The translations under genes and the position numbers were made by a program. A model generated the notes under the pieces. It saw nothing but the letters and a program-made list of their open reading frames with translations, was not told the origin of the DNA and ran no database searches. DNA of 61,405 nt from Ignavibacteriota bacterium (lineage in GTDB: Bacteria; Bacteroidota; Ignavibacteria; Palsa-1295): contig PLYO01000003.1 of the NCBI GenBank assembly GCA_003151825.1, positions 1 to 61,405 of the forward strand, in the 5' to 3' direction. This document shows positions 44,382 to 52,448 of the stretch, one piece after another. Numbering within the stretch: position 1 is the stretch's first letter; each line of letters begins with the position of its first letter.

Positions 44382-46175
44382 TTAAAATAATTGAAATTCC
44401 GGCAAATCGGTAAGTACCTCGGCGAAGTTCTGCACTCCGAGAGTATTATATTGATAATTGGGATCTTTATAGGTCCCCTGAATTTCGGTATCCAATATCG
44501 TCGATTCGATCGGCCCGAGCACCGAAGTCGGAGTCGTTTGGAAGGCCAGCGACAGATTCTCAAGCGCCTGGCTTAACGCTGTATCCGAAATCGAAGTGCT
44601 GTTTTGAATTTGCAAGGCGTAGCCATCGGCGCTAAATGCGAGGTCCCAATTCTTCTTGGAATTTACATAGCCGCCGGAGAGCGCGATATAACTATTAGCT
44701 TCGCGAGTTTGAAACGACCCCGCCGAAAGCCAATTTTCGCCGCCGGGCCAACCGGCCACGTTCGGCGGGTTGAGCAATTGCTGACCCAAATTGCTCAGGA
44801 TTCCGCTGGTCATGACCGTTAGAGTCGGGTTCGTATCGTTATAAATTTCATTGTTGTTTCCATCCTTCTTCCCACTGTCCGGCGGGGCAGAGGAATCGAA
44901 CGCAGGATACGTAAGCCAAAATTCACGGACAAGGCTTCCTAAGTATTGCACCGGGCTTTTGATCTGCGCGCCGATAACGGCGGCATCGTAAAAATGCGCG
45001 CTCGTGAGCAGCGCCTGCATGACCGGCGCAATATCGAAAGGATTATAGGGGCTCGGGGGATTAAGCATCAGCCGCGCCATGGCGTCGCGCACGGTCCCGT
45101 TCGGATCGGTGACGCTCGGATTGTAATAGACAAATTCCTTATACATCTTCTGGCACGCCCAGTATGCAGCGGTATAGCCTTGCGGGAACCCGGAAGGCGC
45201 TCCGGGCGGATAGGCCGGGGAAGCCGTCGGCTGCTGGAAGATGATATTGATAATATCTGTCAAGGCCCAATTCCCCGTCTGGCCGAGGAATGTTTTTTGG
45301 CCGGTATCGTGGCGGGCGCTGTTGAACTGCCCTATGAATGGCGCGGTCGTCGTTGGTGACCATCCCGTCAGTGCGCGTGCGGAATTTTCGATGTCGTCCT
45401 GCGTGTAATTCGGAATGTCAGTACCGGGAAAGGCGATGCCGAGCGTGAACAGCTCCATCAGTTCCCGCGCGAAATTCTCGTTGACGTTATTCGTTTTGCT
45501 CGTTACATAACTCTGATCGCCATTTAAATAGACGAGCATGGCGGGATCGATGGAAATGGCGCCGGCAAAGTCCTTGAAATTTCCCAGGGCATACTTCATG
45601 CACGTCATGAGGTACGTATAGACATACTGCGCAATGTTCACGGTCTGCGAGCCGGTGACGAAATTGTTCGTCCACAGGAGCGTCATCTTCTGACGGAGGG
45701 AAAGCGTCTCCTGCATCATCTGATCGAACCACCAGTTTGCGATTTCTATATTCTCGACGGCGAGAAGGTTCGGCGAACTGATCGGAATCGTGTTCAGCCA
45801 TGTGGCGAAGGGAGCGGGCAGTGGCACTTTCGTTAAATCCTGGCAGGCAAGAAGTTGCGTGACGACGGCATCCATCGAGCCGAGCGCCTGCGCGGAGGTG
45901 AATTGCGATTCGGGCACGCCAAACATGCACCGGCGCAGCAAATGCCGAAGCTGCGCATCGCCCCATGGACCGGTATAGGGCGAAAGATCGGCGGATTCTG
46001 TTTCGAGCGGTTTGCCCCTACCTTTTATTCCCCCTCTTAAAGAAGTCGGGGGCTGGGGAGTGGTGCCCCTTGCCAATGAATTTGACGGATCCAAGGCTCC
46101 GATTACACTCCCGGCTCCTAACGTCCCACCCAAAACCGTGGCGCCGGTACTTTTTAAAAATGTTCTTCGCTCCAT
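44382..46175 (-). CDS. DUF1800 protein
   Basis: 597 residues. MERRTFLKSTGATVLGGTLG is a twin-arginine-type leader. The DUF1800 core is visible in LRHLLRRCMFGVPESQ, MTLLWTNNFVTG, NVNENFARELMELFTLGI, YTQDDIENSARALTGW and NPPNVAGWPGGENWL. Residues about 40-51 (PQPPTSLRGGIKG) come from a family J palindrome in frame, between the leader and the domain. Probably exported with its DUF1501 partner; no T9SS sorting domain here. Function unknown. Confidence 0.9.
   Translation of the reverse strand: MERRTFLKSTGATVLGGTLGAGSVIGALDPSNSLARGTTPQPPTSLRGGIKGRGKPLETESADLSPYTGPWGDAQLRHLLRRCMFGVPESQFTSAQALGSMDAVVTQLLACQDLTKVPLPAPFATWLNTIPISSPNLLAVENIEIANWWFDQMMQETLSLRQKMTLLWTNNFVTGSQTVNIAQYVYTYLMTCMKYALGNFKDFAGAISIDPAMLVYLNGDQSYVTSKTNNVNENFARELMELFTLGIAFPGTDIPNYTQDDIENSARALTGWSPTTTAPFIGQFNSARHDTGQKTFLGQTGNWALTDIINIIFQQPTASPAYPPGAPSGFPQGYTAAYWACQKMYKEFVYYNPSVTDPNGTVRDAMARLMLNPPSPYNPFDIAPVMQALLTSAHFYDAAVIGAQIKSPVQYLGSLVREFWLTYPAFDSSAPPDSGKKDGNNNEIYNDTNPTLTVMTSGILSNLGQQLLNPPNVAGWPGGENWLSAGSFQTREANSYIALSGGYVNSKKNWDLAFSADGYALQIQNSTSISDTALSQALENLSLAFQTTPTSVLGPIESTILDTEIQGTYKDPNYQYNTLGVQNFAEVLTDLPEFQLF
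46022..46066. repeat. Family J palindrome inside the DUF1800 gene
   Basis: CCCCCTCTT and AAGTCGGGGG (46029-46052), with CCCCAGCC-type flank, form the same kind of element as at 44306-44345. Here it is part of the coding sequence and keeps the reading frame. Confidence 0.75.
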
Positions 46176-46250
46176 AGAAAAAGGCTCCTTGAAAAAAGCA
46201 GTACTTTCTAAGACGCTTCGAGGGGCAAAATGGTTTAATGCGCTCTCTGC

Positions 46251-46320
46251 GGTGTAGCGCGTGCTTCAGCCCGCAGCTAAAAAATGAAATTAAGCACCGG
46301 GCTAAAGCCCGGGCTACACC
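46251..46320. repeat. Family I REP pair (BIME-like)
   Basis: 46251-46279 (GGTGTAGC...GCTTCAGCCCGC) and 46291-46320 (CCGGGCTAAAGCCCGGGCTACACC) are inverted REPs separated by 11 bp of AT-rich DNA. The same pair occurs at 48310-48379 next to the RAYT gene. Confidence 0.85.
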
Positions 46321-46378
46321 GCCTGCTGGAAAACCGTTCGGGGAACATAACCACTCGCTTACAACCTCATACGCGCTC

Positions 46379-47041
46379 ATGCACGTCATAACAGATCTTT
46401 TTCGTACGTTCAGCAGCCCGGATGGTTTACAGCAGTTAGTCAGCTCGGGCGGCATAATCGCGCTCGCCATTATTATTTTTGCGGAAAATGGTTTGCTGAT
46501 TGGGTTTTTCTTGCCGGGTGACTCACTCCTCATCACGGCAGGTATCCTCATTGGCGGGCATCGTGTCGATATTGATTTCATTACGCTTGCCCTTGTATTA
46601 TGGGTCGCGGCGGTTGTTGGCGAAAGCGCCGGCTATTATATTGGCAAAAAAGCCGGCGACACCTTATACAAGCGGCCGGATTCCCGCCTTTTCAAGCGCA
46701 CACATCTCGCTCGGACACACGCGTTTTACGAAAAGCACGGCGGGAAAACCATCGTGCTGGCGCGGTTCATCCCCATCATTCGGACGTTCGTCCCCGTCGT
46801 GGCCGGCGCCGCGCGCATGAACCTGAAAAAATTTATGCTTTTCAATGTCGTGGGAGGGCTGCTCTGGACATTCGGCGTCTTATTGTTGGGCCTCATGCTC
46901 GGAAAATCAGTGGCCAATATCGGCGATTACCTTTATTTGATCATCGGCATCGTCATACTTCTTTCCATGCTGCCGCCCATCATAGAATTTTTCAAAAGCC
47001 GGGCGCGCCGCCTCGCGAGCAGACGCGCGGAAGAATTGTAA
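46379..47041 (+). CDS. DedA-family membrane protein
   Basis: 220 residues from ATG 46379; the frame is open from 46238 but that part is REP sequence. Features: FAENGLLIGFFLPGDSLLI, GESAGYYIGKKAG, FYEKHGGKTIVLARFIPIIRTFVPVVAGAARM and several helices. The FxxR and GxxxG-type stretches are typical of DedA proteins, recently linked to lipid carrier (undecaprenyl-phosphate) recycling in other bacteria. A basic tail (KSRARRLASRRAEEL) ends it. Confidence 0.92.
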   Translation: MHVITDLFRTFSSPDGLQQLVSSGGIIALAIIIFAENGLLIGFFLPGDSLLITAGILIGGHRVDIDFITLALVLWVAAVVGESAGYYIGKKAGDTLYKRPDSRLFKRTHLARTHAFYEKHGGKTIVLARFIPIIRTFVPVVAGAARMNLKKFMLFNVVGGLLWTFGVLLLGLMLGKSVANIGDYLYLIIGIVILLSMLPPIIEFFKSRARRLASRRAEEL

Positions 47042-47124
47042 CGTGCATTCATTTTATACCGAATTATTTTTCTGATTTTCCGTGTTTAGTGCAAGATATG
47101 TAAATTTTTCCTCCTCTTAAAACA

Positions 47125-48315
47125 ATGCCACAGGAAGTATTAAACCCCGTCACAACTCCACCTACCACCACTCCGACAAACGGCAGCTCAAAAGCGCCGC
47201 CCGCGAAAGCCGGCCTCGAAGACGTCGTCGCCGGAACGAGCGATATTTGCTTCTTAGATGGCAAGCGCGGTATCCTCGCCTATCGCGGCTATGACATTCA
47301 CGATCTCGTCAAAGGTACGTTCGAAGAAACGTGCTATCTCTTGCTTTATAGCAAGCTTCCTAATGCTTCGGAACTTTCGGAGTTCAGCAAGAAGCTTGTG
47401 GCAAGCCGCCGCGTGCCCGAACAGGTAAAAGCGCGCTTCGCGGAGTTCCCGCGCAACATTCACCCGATGGCCGCGCTCCGAACCCTCGTGAGCGAAGCGG
47501 GGCTGTACGATGCACAGGCCGAGGATATGTCCCGCGAATCGAATATCGAAAAAGGCATTCGCTTGATCGGCATGTTGCCTCTGCTCGTAGCCTATTTCGA
47601 TGCCGCGCGTAATGGACGCGCGTTTCCTGAATCGAAAAACTCGCTCGGCCATGCGGCGAATTATCTTTATATGCTGCTTGGCAAAGAGCAAGACGCCGAT
47701 GTTGTAAAAATGTTCGATTCCGCGCTCACGCTCCACGCCGATCACGAGTTCAACGCCTCGACCTTCACCGCGCGTTGCATCGCCGCCACGCTTTCAGATA
47801 TTTATTCCGCTGTGACCGGCGCGATTGGCGCGCTCAAAGGTCCACTCCACGGCGGCGCGAACGAACAGGTTATGAAAATGCTGCTCAAGGTTGGCGACCC
47901 GGCAAAAACGAAAGAGTGGATCACCGACGCGCTGGCTCGCAAAGAAAAAATTATGGGATTCGGGCATCGTGTCTATCGCACCGAAGACCCGCGCGCTACG
48001 CATCTGCGAAAATTCTCCGAGGCAATGGGCAAGCGCACCGGCGAAATGCAATGGTTCCAAATGTCCAAGACGATCGAAGCATTCATGCTTCAGGAACGAA
48101 AGATTTATTCCAACGTCGATTTTTATTCGGCAAGCACGTATTATTTGATGGGCATTCCACTCGATCTCTATACGCCCATTTTCGCGATAAGCCGCGTATC
48201 CGGATGGGTGGCGCACATTCTCGAACAATATGCGCATAACCGCATCATCCGCCCGATGGCGGACTACACCGGCCCGGTGGATTTAGCGTGGCAGCCGATC
48301 TCGGAGCGGGTGTAG
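47125..48315 (+). CDS. gltA: Citrate synthase
   Basis: 396 residues. Condenses oxaloacetate and acetyl-CoA to citrate. The catalytic histidines are in GPLHGGANEQVMK and MGFGHRVYRTEDPRA, and the substrate-binding TARCIAATLSDIYS and NVDFYSASTYYLMGIP are present. The Pro/Thr-rich start (TTPPTTTPTNGSSKAPP) is extra. The stop TAG (48313-48315) belongs to the GTGTAGC edge of a family I REP. Confidence 0.95.
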   Translation: MPQEVLNPVTTPPTTTPTNGSSKAPPAKAGLEDVVAGTSDICFLDGKRGILAYRGYDIHDLVKGTFEETCYLLLYSKLPNASELSEFSKKLVASRRVPEQVKARFAEFPRNIHPMAALRTLVSEAGLYDAQAEDMSRESNIEKGIRLIGMLPLLVAYFDAARNGRAFPESKNSLGHAANYLYMLLGKEQDADVVKMFDSALTLHADHEFNASTFTARCIAATLSDIYSAVTGAIGALKGPLHGGANEQVMKMLLKVGDPAKTKEWITDALARKEKIMGFGHRVYRTEDPRATHLRKFSEAMGKRTGEMQWFQMSKTIEAFMLQERKIYSNVDFYSASTYYLMGIPLDLYTPIFAISRVSGWVAHILEQYAHNRIIRPMADYTGPVDLAWQPISERV

Positions 48316-48379
48316 CCCGGGCTTTAGCCCGGAGCTTAATTGATTTTTTAACTGCGGGCTGAAGCCCGCGTTACACCAC
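48310..48379. repeat. Family I REP pair upstream of the RAYT gene
   Basis: 48310-48338 (GTGTAGCCCGGGCTTTAGCC...) and 48351-48379 (GCGGGCTGAAGCCCGCG...TACAC) are inverted REPs with a 12-bp AT-rich linker. The pair reaches from the gltA stop codon to 4 bp before the RAYT ATG. Confidence 0.9.
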
Positions 48380-48383
48380 TATT

Positions 48384-49010
48384 ATGAAGCTCGAACAGCC
48401 CCACTATCGCCGGAATTTACCGCACTTCCTTCCCGACGACGCGCCATACTTCGTTACCTTCCGGCTCGCCGGTTCTATCCCGGAAAGCTTGATGAAGCAA
48501 TTGCATTTTGAGCGCGAACGAGAGCTTCATCTCATTGAAAAGCTTGGGAATGTAAATGAGGAGCTGCACCGAAAAACCCAGAAGCGGTACTTTGCCAAAT
48601 ACGATCGACTTCTCGACCATCCAAAGAATGGCCCACATTGGCTCCGGGATGAAGCCGTCGCGAAGTGCATTCAGCACAACATTCACCGCCTGGAAGAAAC
48701 CAATTATACCGTGTGGGCTTATACGATCATGTCAAACCATGTTCATGTTCTCTTCACGTTAGACCGGAGCACGAAAAAGCTTCATGAAGTGATGCAGCTT
48801 CTCAAGGGTCGATCCAGCATCGAATGCAATCGAATACTCGGAAGAAGCGGCAGCTTCTGGCAGGGCGAGAGCTACGATCATGTGGTAAGGGAGAATGAGT
48901 TCGGGAGGATCGTACAATATATCTTGCTCAATCCGGTGAAGGCCGGTCTCGTGGCAAGGTGGCAAGACTGGCCATGGACGTATCTCCATCCAAGTATTTT
49001 TGGATTCTAA
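48384..49010 (+). CDS. REP-associated tyrosine transposase (RAYT)
   Basis: 208 residues, Y1 HUH family (IS200/IS605-like, TnpA-REP). It has the N-terminal YFVTFRLAGS strand, the HUH motif in YTIMSNHVHVLFTL and the catalytic tyrosine in FWQGESYDHVVRENEF. Known RAYTs cut single-stranded REP sequences and are thought to spread them. This copy lies exactly between family I REPs (48310-48379 and 49011-49039), all motifs are present, and it looks intact. Alone, a RAYT is usually a single-copy housekeeping-like gene rather than a moving element. Confidence 0.92.
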   Translation: MKLEQPHYRRNLPHFLPDDAPYFVTFRLAGSIPESLMKQLHFERERELHLIEKLGNVNEELHRKTQKRYFAKYDRLLDHPKNGPHWLRDEAVAKCIQHNIHRLEETNYTVWAYTIMSNHVHVLFTLDRSTKKLHEVMQLLKGRSSIECNRILGRSGSFWQGESYDHVVRENEFGRIVQYILLNPVKAGLVARWQDWPWTYLHPSIFGF

Positions 49011-49039
49011 GCTGCGGGCTGAAGCCCGCGCTACACCGG
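49011..49039. repeat. Family I REP downstream of the RAYT gene
   Basis: GCTGCGGGCTGAAGCCCGCG followed by CTACACC begins right after the RAYT stop codon and completes the bracket. Confidence 0.9.
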
Positions 49040-49061
49040 CAAACCCTGTTCTGTTTTTGCT

Positions 49062-50765
49062 ATGGCGAGCGACATTTTCATTTCTTATTCCCGCAAGGAC
49101 GCAGCGGAGGCGCTCGACCTCGTCGAACGGCTCCGCGCGGACGGGATGACGGTGTGGATCGACCGGCATGGCATCGGTGGCGCGGAGCAGTGGGCCACGG
49201 AAATTGCCAGCGCGATCAGAGATTGTAATAGCGTGCTTTTGCTCATTTCGGAGCATGCTATTCATTCCGCGAATGTGTTGAAAGAAGTAGCGCTCGCGTC
49301 GGAAAAAGGCAAGCGCATTCTGCCCGTCGTGCTTCGAAGAGCTCCGCTGCCCGTTGCGCTCGAGTATCATTTGGCGGGTGTTCACTATCTGCATTATGCG
49401 GATTATGACTCGATCGTCACGGCGCTGAAAGGTTCCTCTCCGGAGAGCCATGCGCCTGTCGTTCGAGATGAGCGAAAATCCCTTTTGGTGCTGCCCTTCG
49501 AGGATCTTTCGCCTGGCCAGGATAACGCATGGTTCGCCGATGGCTTGACGAGCGAGTTGATTACGTCGCTTTCCAAGATCAAGTCGCTTCGGCTCATCGA
49601 CCGCAATACTTCGATGGACTTCAAGGGCGCGCGCGGCCACACGCGGGACATTGCGCGCGACCTCTCGGTACGCTATTTCCTCCAGGGCGCGGTTCGAAAA
49701 TTTGGAGAGCAAATCAAGATCAGCGTCGAATTGCTCGACATCGAGACCGGCGAATATCTTTGGCACGATGCGCATAAGGGCGTCTTTGCGGACATTTTCG
49801 AAATTCAGGAGAATGTTGCAAAAAAAGTGGTGGAAGGCCTCGAACTCATCTTGAGCCGTGAGGAACAAAAGAGTATCGAAGACCGCGGAACCGAAAATGC
49901 AGAAGCCTATGAGCTATATTTGAGAGGATATGATTTATACAATCTCTGGACGCGGCACAGCATGCTCGAAGCGCTTTCCATCACCGGCCGCATTATGCAG
50001 TTAGACCCAAAGTTTGCGGAAGCACTTCGGTTACGAGCGCTGGCACTTTCGAACCTCTATCGGTTATGGGATCGCAATCCAAGGTATCTCGAAGAAGCGG
50101 AATCTCTTTACGCCAAAGCGCGGGAACTACGGCCCGGCATTAACGTCCGTTACCCGCTCATCTCGCTTCTCTTGCTCGAAGGCCGGCATTCCGAAGCGGA
50201 AACCATTGCGCTCGAAGGCGTCCGCGAAAATCCCGAGGACTATTACAATCATTTCAGCCTCGGCTTTTTTTATTTTAATTCCGGCCAGATGGAGAAAGCC
50301 GTTCCCGCCTACGAAGAGGCGCTCGGGCTGAACCCAAAGTACAAAATGACTTACTGGAATCTCATCGAAGCGCTCGACCGGCTGGGAAGAGAAGACGATC
50401 GCCGACGCTATTCGCTCCAGGCATTGCCGCATTTCGAACGGTGGTTTCCGCTGCATCCCGACGACCAGTTCGCGCGCGCCCAGTTTGGAACGCTTCTGCT
50501 CTATGCCGATGAAAAAGACCGCGCGCTCAAAACCATCGAGCCGCTGCTCGCTTCGAGCGAGGCGGATGGCTTGGCACTTTACACCGTGGCCGTAATGTAT
50601 ATGCATCTGGACGATCCCGCCGCCGCGATGCTTGCGCTCGACCGCGCTATTGCCGCAGGTTTTTCGCATATTGAACTCCTCAAAAGCGACCCGAATTTTG
50701 CGCCGATAGCCGATAGCCCGGAGTTCCGAAGTTTGATCGAGCGGATGCATCGCGGAATGGCATAG
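49062..50765 (+). CDS. TIR-TolB-like-TPR protein
   Basis: 567 residues. TIR domain about 1-125 (DIFISYSRKDAAEALDLVERL, WIDRHGIGGAEQW) with a glutamate in SANVLKEVALA, at the place of the NADase catalytic Glu of active TIR enzymes. About 140-255 resembles the TolB N-terminal/FlgO-like domain common in signalling proteins (SLLVLPFEDLSPGQDNAWFA, YFLQGAVRKFGEQIKISVEL). About 270-560 holds TPR-like helical repeats (YFNSGQMEKAVPAYEEALGL). No membrane segment, so cytosolic. It could signal or act in antiviral NAD depletion; neither is shown. It lies between the RAYT and the restriction locus. Confidence 0.82.
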   Translation: MASDIFISYSRKDAAEALDLVERLRADGMTVWIDRHGIGGAEQWATEIASAIRDCNSVLLLISEHAIHSANVLKEVALASEKGKRILPVVLRRAPLPVALEYHLAGVHYLHYADYDSIVTALKGSSPESHAPVVRDERKSLLVLPFEDLSPGQDNAWFADGLTSELITSLSKIKSLRLIDRNTSMDFKGARGHTRDIARDLSVRYFLQGAVRKFGEQIKISVELLDIETGEYLWHDAHKGVFADIFEIQENVAKKVVEGLELILSREEQKSIEDRGTENAEAYELYLRGYDLYNLWTRHSMLEALSITGRIMQLDPKFAEALRLRALALSNLYRLWDRNPRYLEEAESLYAKARELRPGINVRYPLISLLLLEGRHSEAETIALEGVRENPEDYYNHFSLGFFYFNSGQMEKAVPAYEEALGLNPKYKMTYWNLIEALDRLGREDDRRRYSLQALPHFERWFPLHPDDQFARAQFGTLLLYADEKDRALKTIEPLLASSEADGLALYTVAVMYMHLDDPAAAMLALDRAIAAGFSHIELLKSDPNFAPIADSPEFRSLIERMHRGMA

Positions 50766-50780
50766 TCCTGGACAAGCCGA

Positions 50781-52196
50781 TCACTCCACCCGCCGCACTA
50801 TTTTCCTATTCCAGAATGCTTTCACGACCTTTGTGAATCTGGTGGGCCGCTCGGAGGCGGCGCGCCAGGTGAGCGCTATGCCGGTCGCGAGCAAAATAAG
50901 ATTCCCGCCCCACATGCCCCAGAACGGCGTGATGACGGCGCGGTCCGCAAGCTTTTCGCCGCCAATTAGGAAGGCCCAGTAGAGCACGAAAAATCCGATC
51001 GAAAGTCCCGTGCCAGCACCCACGCCGCTCCGCTTGGCCAACGCGCCGAGCGGAATGCCAATCAGCGCGAAGATAATGCACGAAGCCGGTATCGCATATT
51101 TTTTGTGCGTCTCGACTAAATAATTGTCCATATCTTCTTCCGTCTCGTGCAAGGTAGCGAGATCGTTTTGGATCGTAAGCTGGTGGGGCGTAAAGAGGTC
51201 GCGCATGCGGGCTGCAAGCGTGCGGCTCGTAGGCTCTGGCTGTGGCTTTGGCGGGATAGGAGATGTAAGCGCCGTGGCAAACGCCGCGAGATGGCTTTTC
51301 CAATTGCTCATCTCTCGTGCTTCGAGCGTTTCGTCGGCGTGAACTTTTTTCATCAGATCGGCGGCGGAAAGTTCCCGTCCGCTCCGCTCCGATTCGCCTT
51401 CGTGCATGAAGTCGTAGCCCGTCGTGGGAACTTGCACGATATACGTTCCGAAATGCCCTCGGCGGTATTCGGTGGGCTGCGCGGCAAAGACCTCGTGCAT
51501 CTCGCCATTGTAAAGCGTGAGCACGATATTGCGAAAATCCGGCGTGAACGCAAGATGCCCCGTCTTCGCCGTCAGCACGCGGGAGGTTGTCGCGTCGGCG
51601 TGATCGTAGATCGTCACGTCCGCCAGATCGTTCGTCTTCGGATTGACCTGGCGGGCCAGAATGGAATAGCCGGGAATTTCATCTCCCGTCGTAAAGGTTC
51701 CGGGCTGAATGATGAGCGAAGGCTTTTTGCGGTTAATATCCGTCATCAAATCTTTCGCGCGATGATTGGCGTCGGGAAGGATAATGTTGTTGAACTGCAA
51801 ATCGAACACCCCAATGAGCGCGGCGAGCACGAGCACTGGGAACATCATGCGCCCTAAGCTCAAGCCGGCGGCTTTCATCGCCGTCAGCTCGTTGGCCGCG
51901 GCCATCGAGCCAAAGGCCATCACGCCCGCGACGAGCACGGCCATCGGAATCGCCAGCACGACCATCCATGCGAGATTGAACGTGATAAGCTGGACGATCG
52001 TCCACAAGCTTAAACCGCGCCCCACGATGCGATCGATGAAACGCATGAGAAATTGCAGCAAAAAGACGAACATGATGACCGAAAGCGCCATCAAAAATGG
52101 CCCTGCGGACTCGCGGACAATATAGTCCCACACATGCGCCGAAACCTTCCACCAACGGTGGCGGACTCCCTTATGCTGCTGCTTCTCTCGCTCCAT
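50781..52196 (-). CDS. LptF/LptG-family LPS export permease
   Basis: 471 residues from ATG 52196. N-terminal helices (IVRESAGPFLMALSVIMFVFL, FNLAWMVVLAIPMAVLVAGV), AAANELTAMKAAGLSL and the periplasmic beta-jellyroll are those of the LptF/G transmembrane partners of LptB2, which pull lipopolysaccharide from the inner membrane. A charged insertion (about 295-390, with ALTSPIPPKPQPEPTS) separates the jellyroll from the C-terminal helices (CIIFALIGIPLGALAKRSG). The frame is open back to 52397, but that part is repeat sequence. LptF versus LptG is not resolved. Confidence 0.9.
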   Translation of the reverse strand: MEREKQQHKGVRHRWWKVSAHVWDYIVRESAGPFLMALSVIMFVFLLQFLMRFIDRIVGRGLSLWTIVQLITFNLAWMVVLAIPMAVLVAGVMAFGSMAAANELTAMKAAGLSLGRMMFPVLVLAALIGVFDLQFNNIILPDANHRAKDLMTDINRKKPSLIIQPGTFTTGDEIPGYSILARQVNPKTNDLADVTIYDHADATTSRVLTAKTGHLAFTPDFRNIVLTLYNGEMHEVFAAQPTEYRRGHFGTYIVQVPTTGYDFMHEGESERSGRELSAADLMKKVHADETLEAREMSNWKSHLAAFATALTSPIPPKPQPEPTSRTLAARMRDLFTPHQLTIQNDLATLHETEEDMDNYLVETHKKYAIPASCIIFALIGIPLGALAKRSGVGAGTGLSIGFFVLYWAFLIGGEKLADRAVITPFWGMWGGNLILLATGIALTWRAASERPTRFTKVVKAFWNRKIVRRVE

Positions 52197-52256
52197 GAGG
52201 ATTACTACACAACGGAATGCGGAAAATAGCTCCGCCGATTTTGTTTCGCCGCGTAG

Positions 52257-52354
52257 AGCCTGCCCTGAGCTTGTCGAAGGATCGGTGCTTCCAGCCCGAC
52301 AATTCCAGAGGCACGGAATCTTCGTAGCACCGGACGTAAGTCCGGGGTTCTGCG
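52257..52354. repeat. Family N and family L elements upstream of lptF/G
   Basis: 52257-52285 is a family N element (CCTGCCCTGAGCTTGTCGAAG). 52324-52354 is a family L element with CCGGACGTAAGTCCGGGGTT, similar to 40324-40353. They fill the divergent gap between lptF/G and mod. Confidence 0.75.
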
Positions 52355-52448
52355 TTTTGTGGAAAATACGAGAAATTTGTGGATGAACCCCTGTCACGTA
52401 TTATATTAGTATGCTGTTTGATAGGCACCTATTCCAAATTAATCACTT

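Noticed and set aside
46238..46378. Longer N-terminus for the DedA protein
   Set aside because: Encoded by a REP pair; ATG 46379 gives the family-typical start.
48759..49868. Minus-strand frame of 369 codons
   Set aside because: Antisense to the RAYT and TIR genes and across the REP between them; composition artefact.
52197..52397. Longer N-terminus for LptF/G
   Set aside because: These 67 codons translate family L and N repeats, and the family's conserved start follows ATG 52196.
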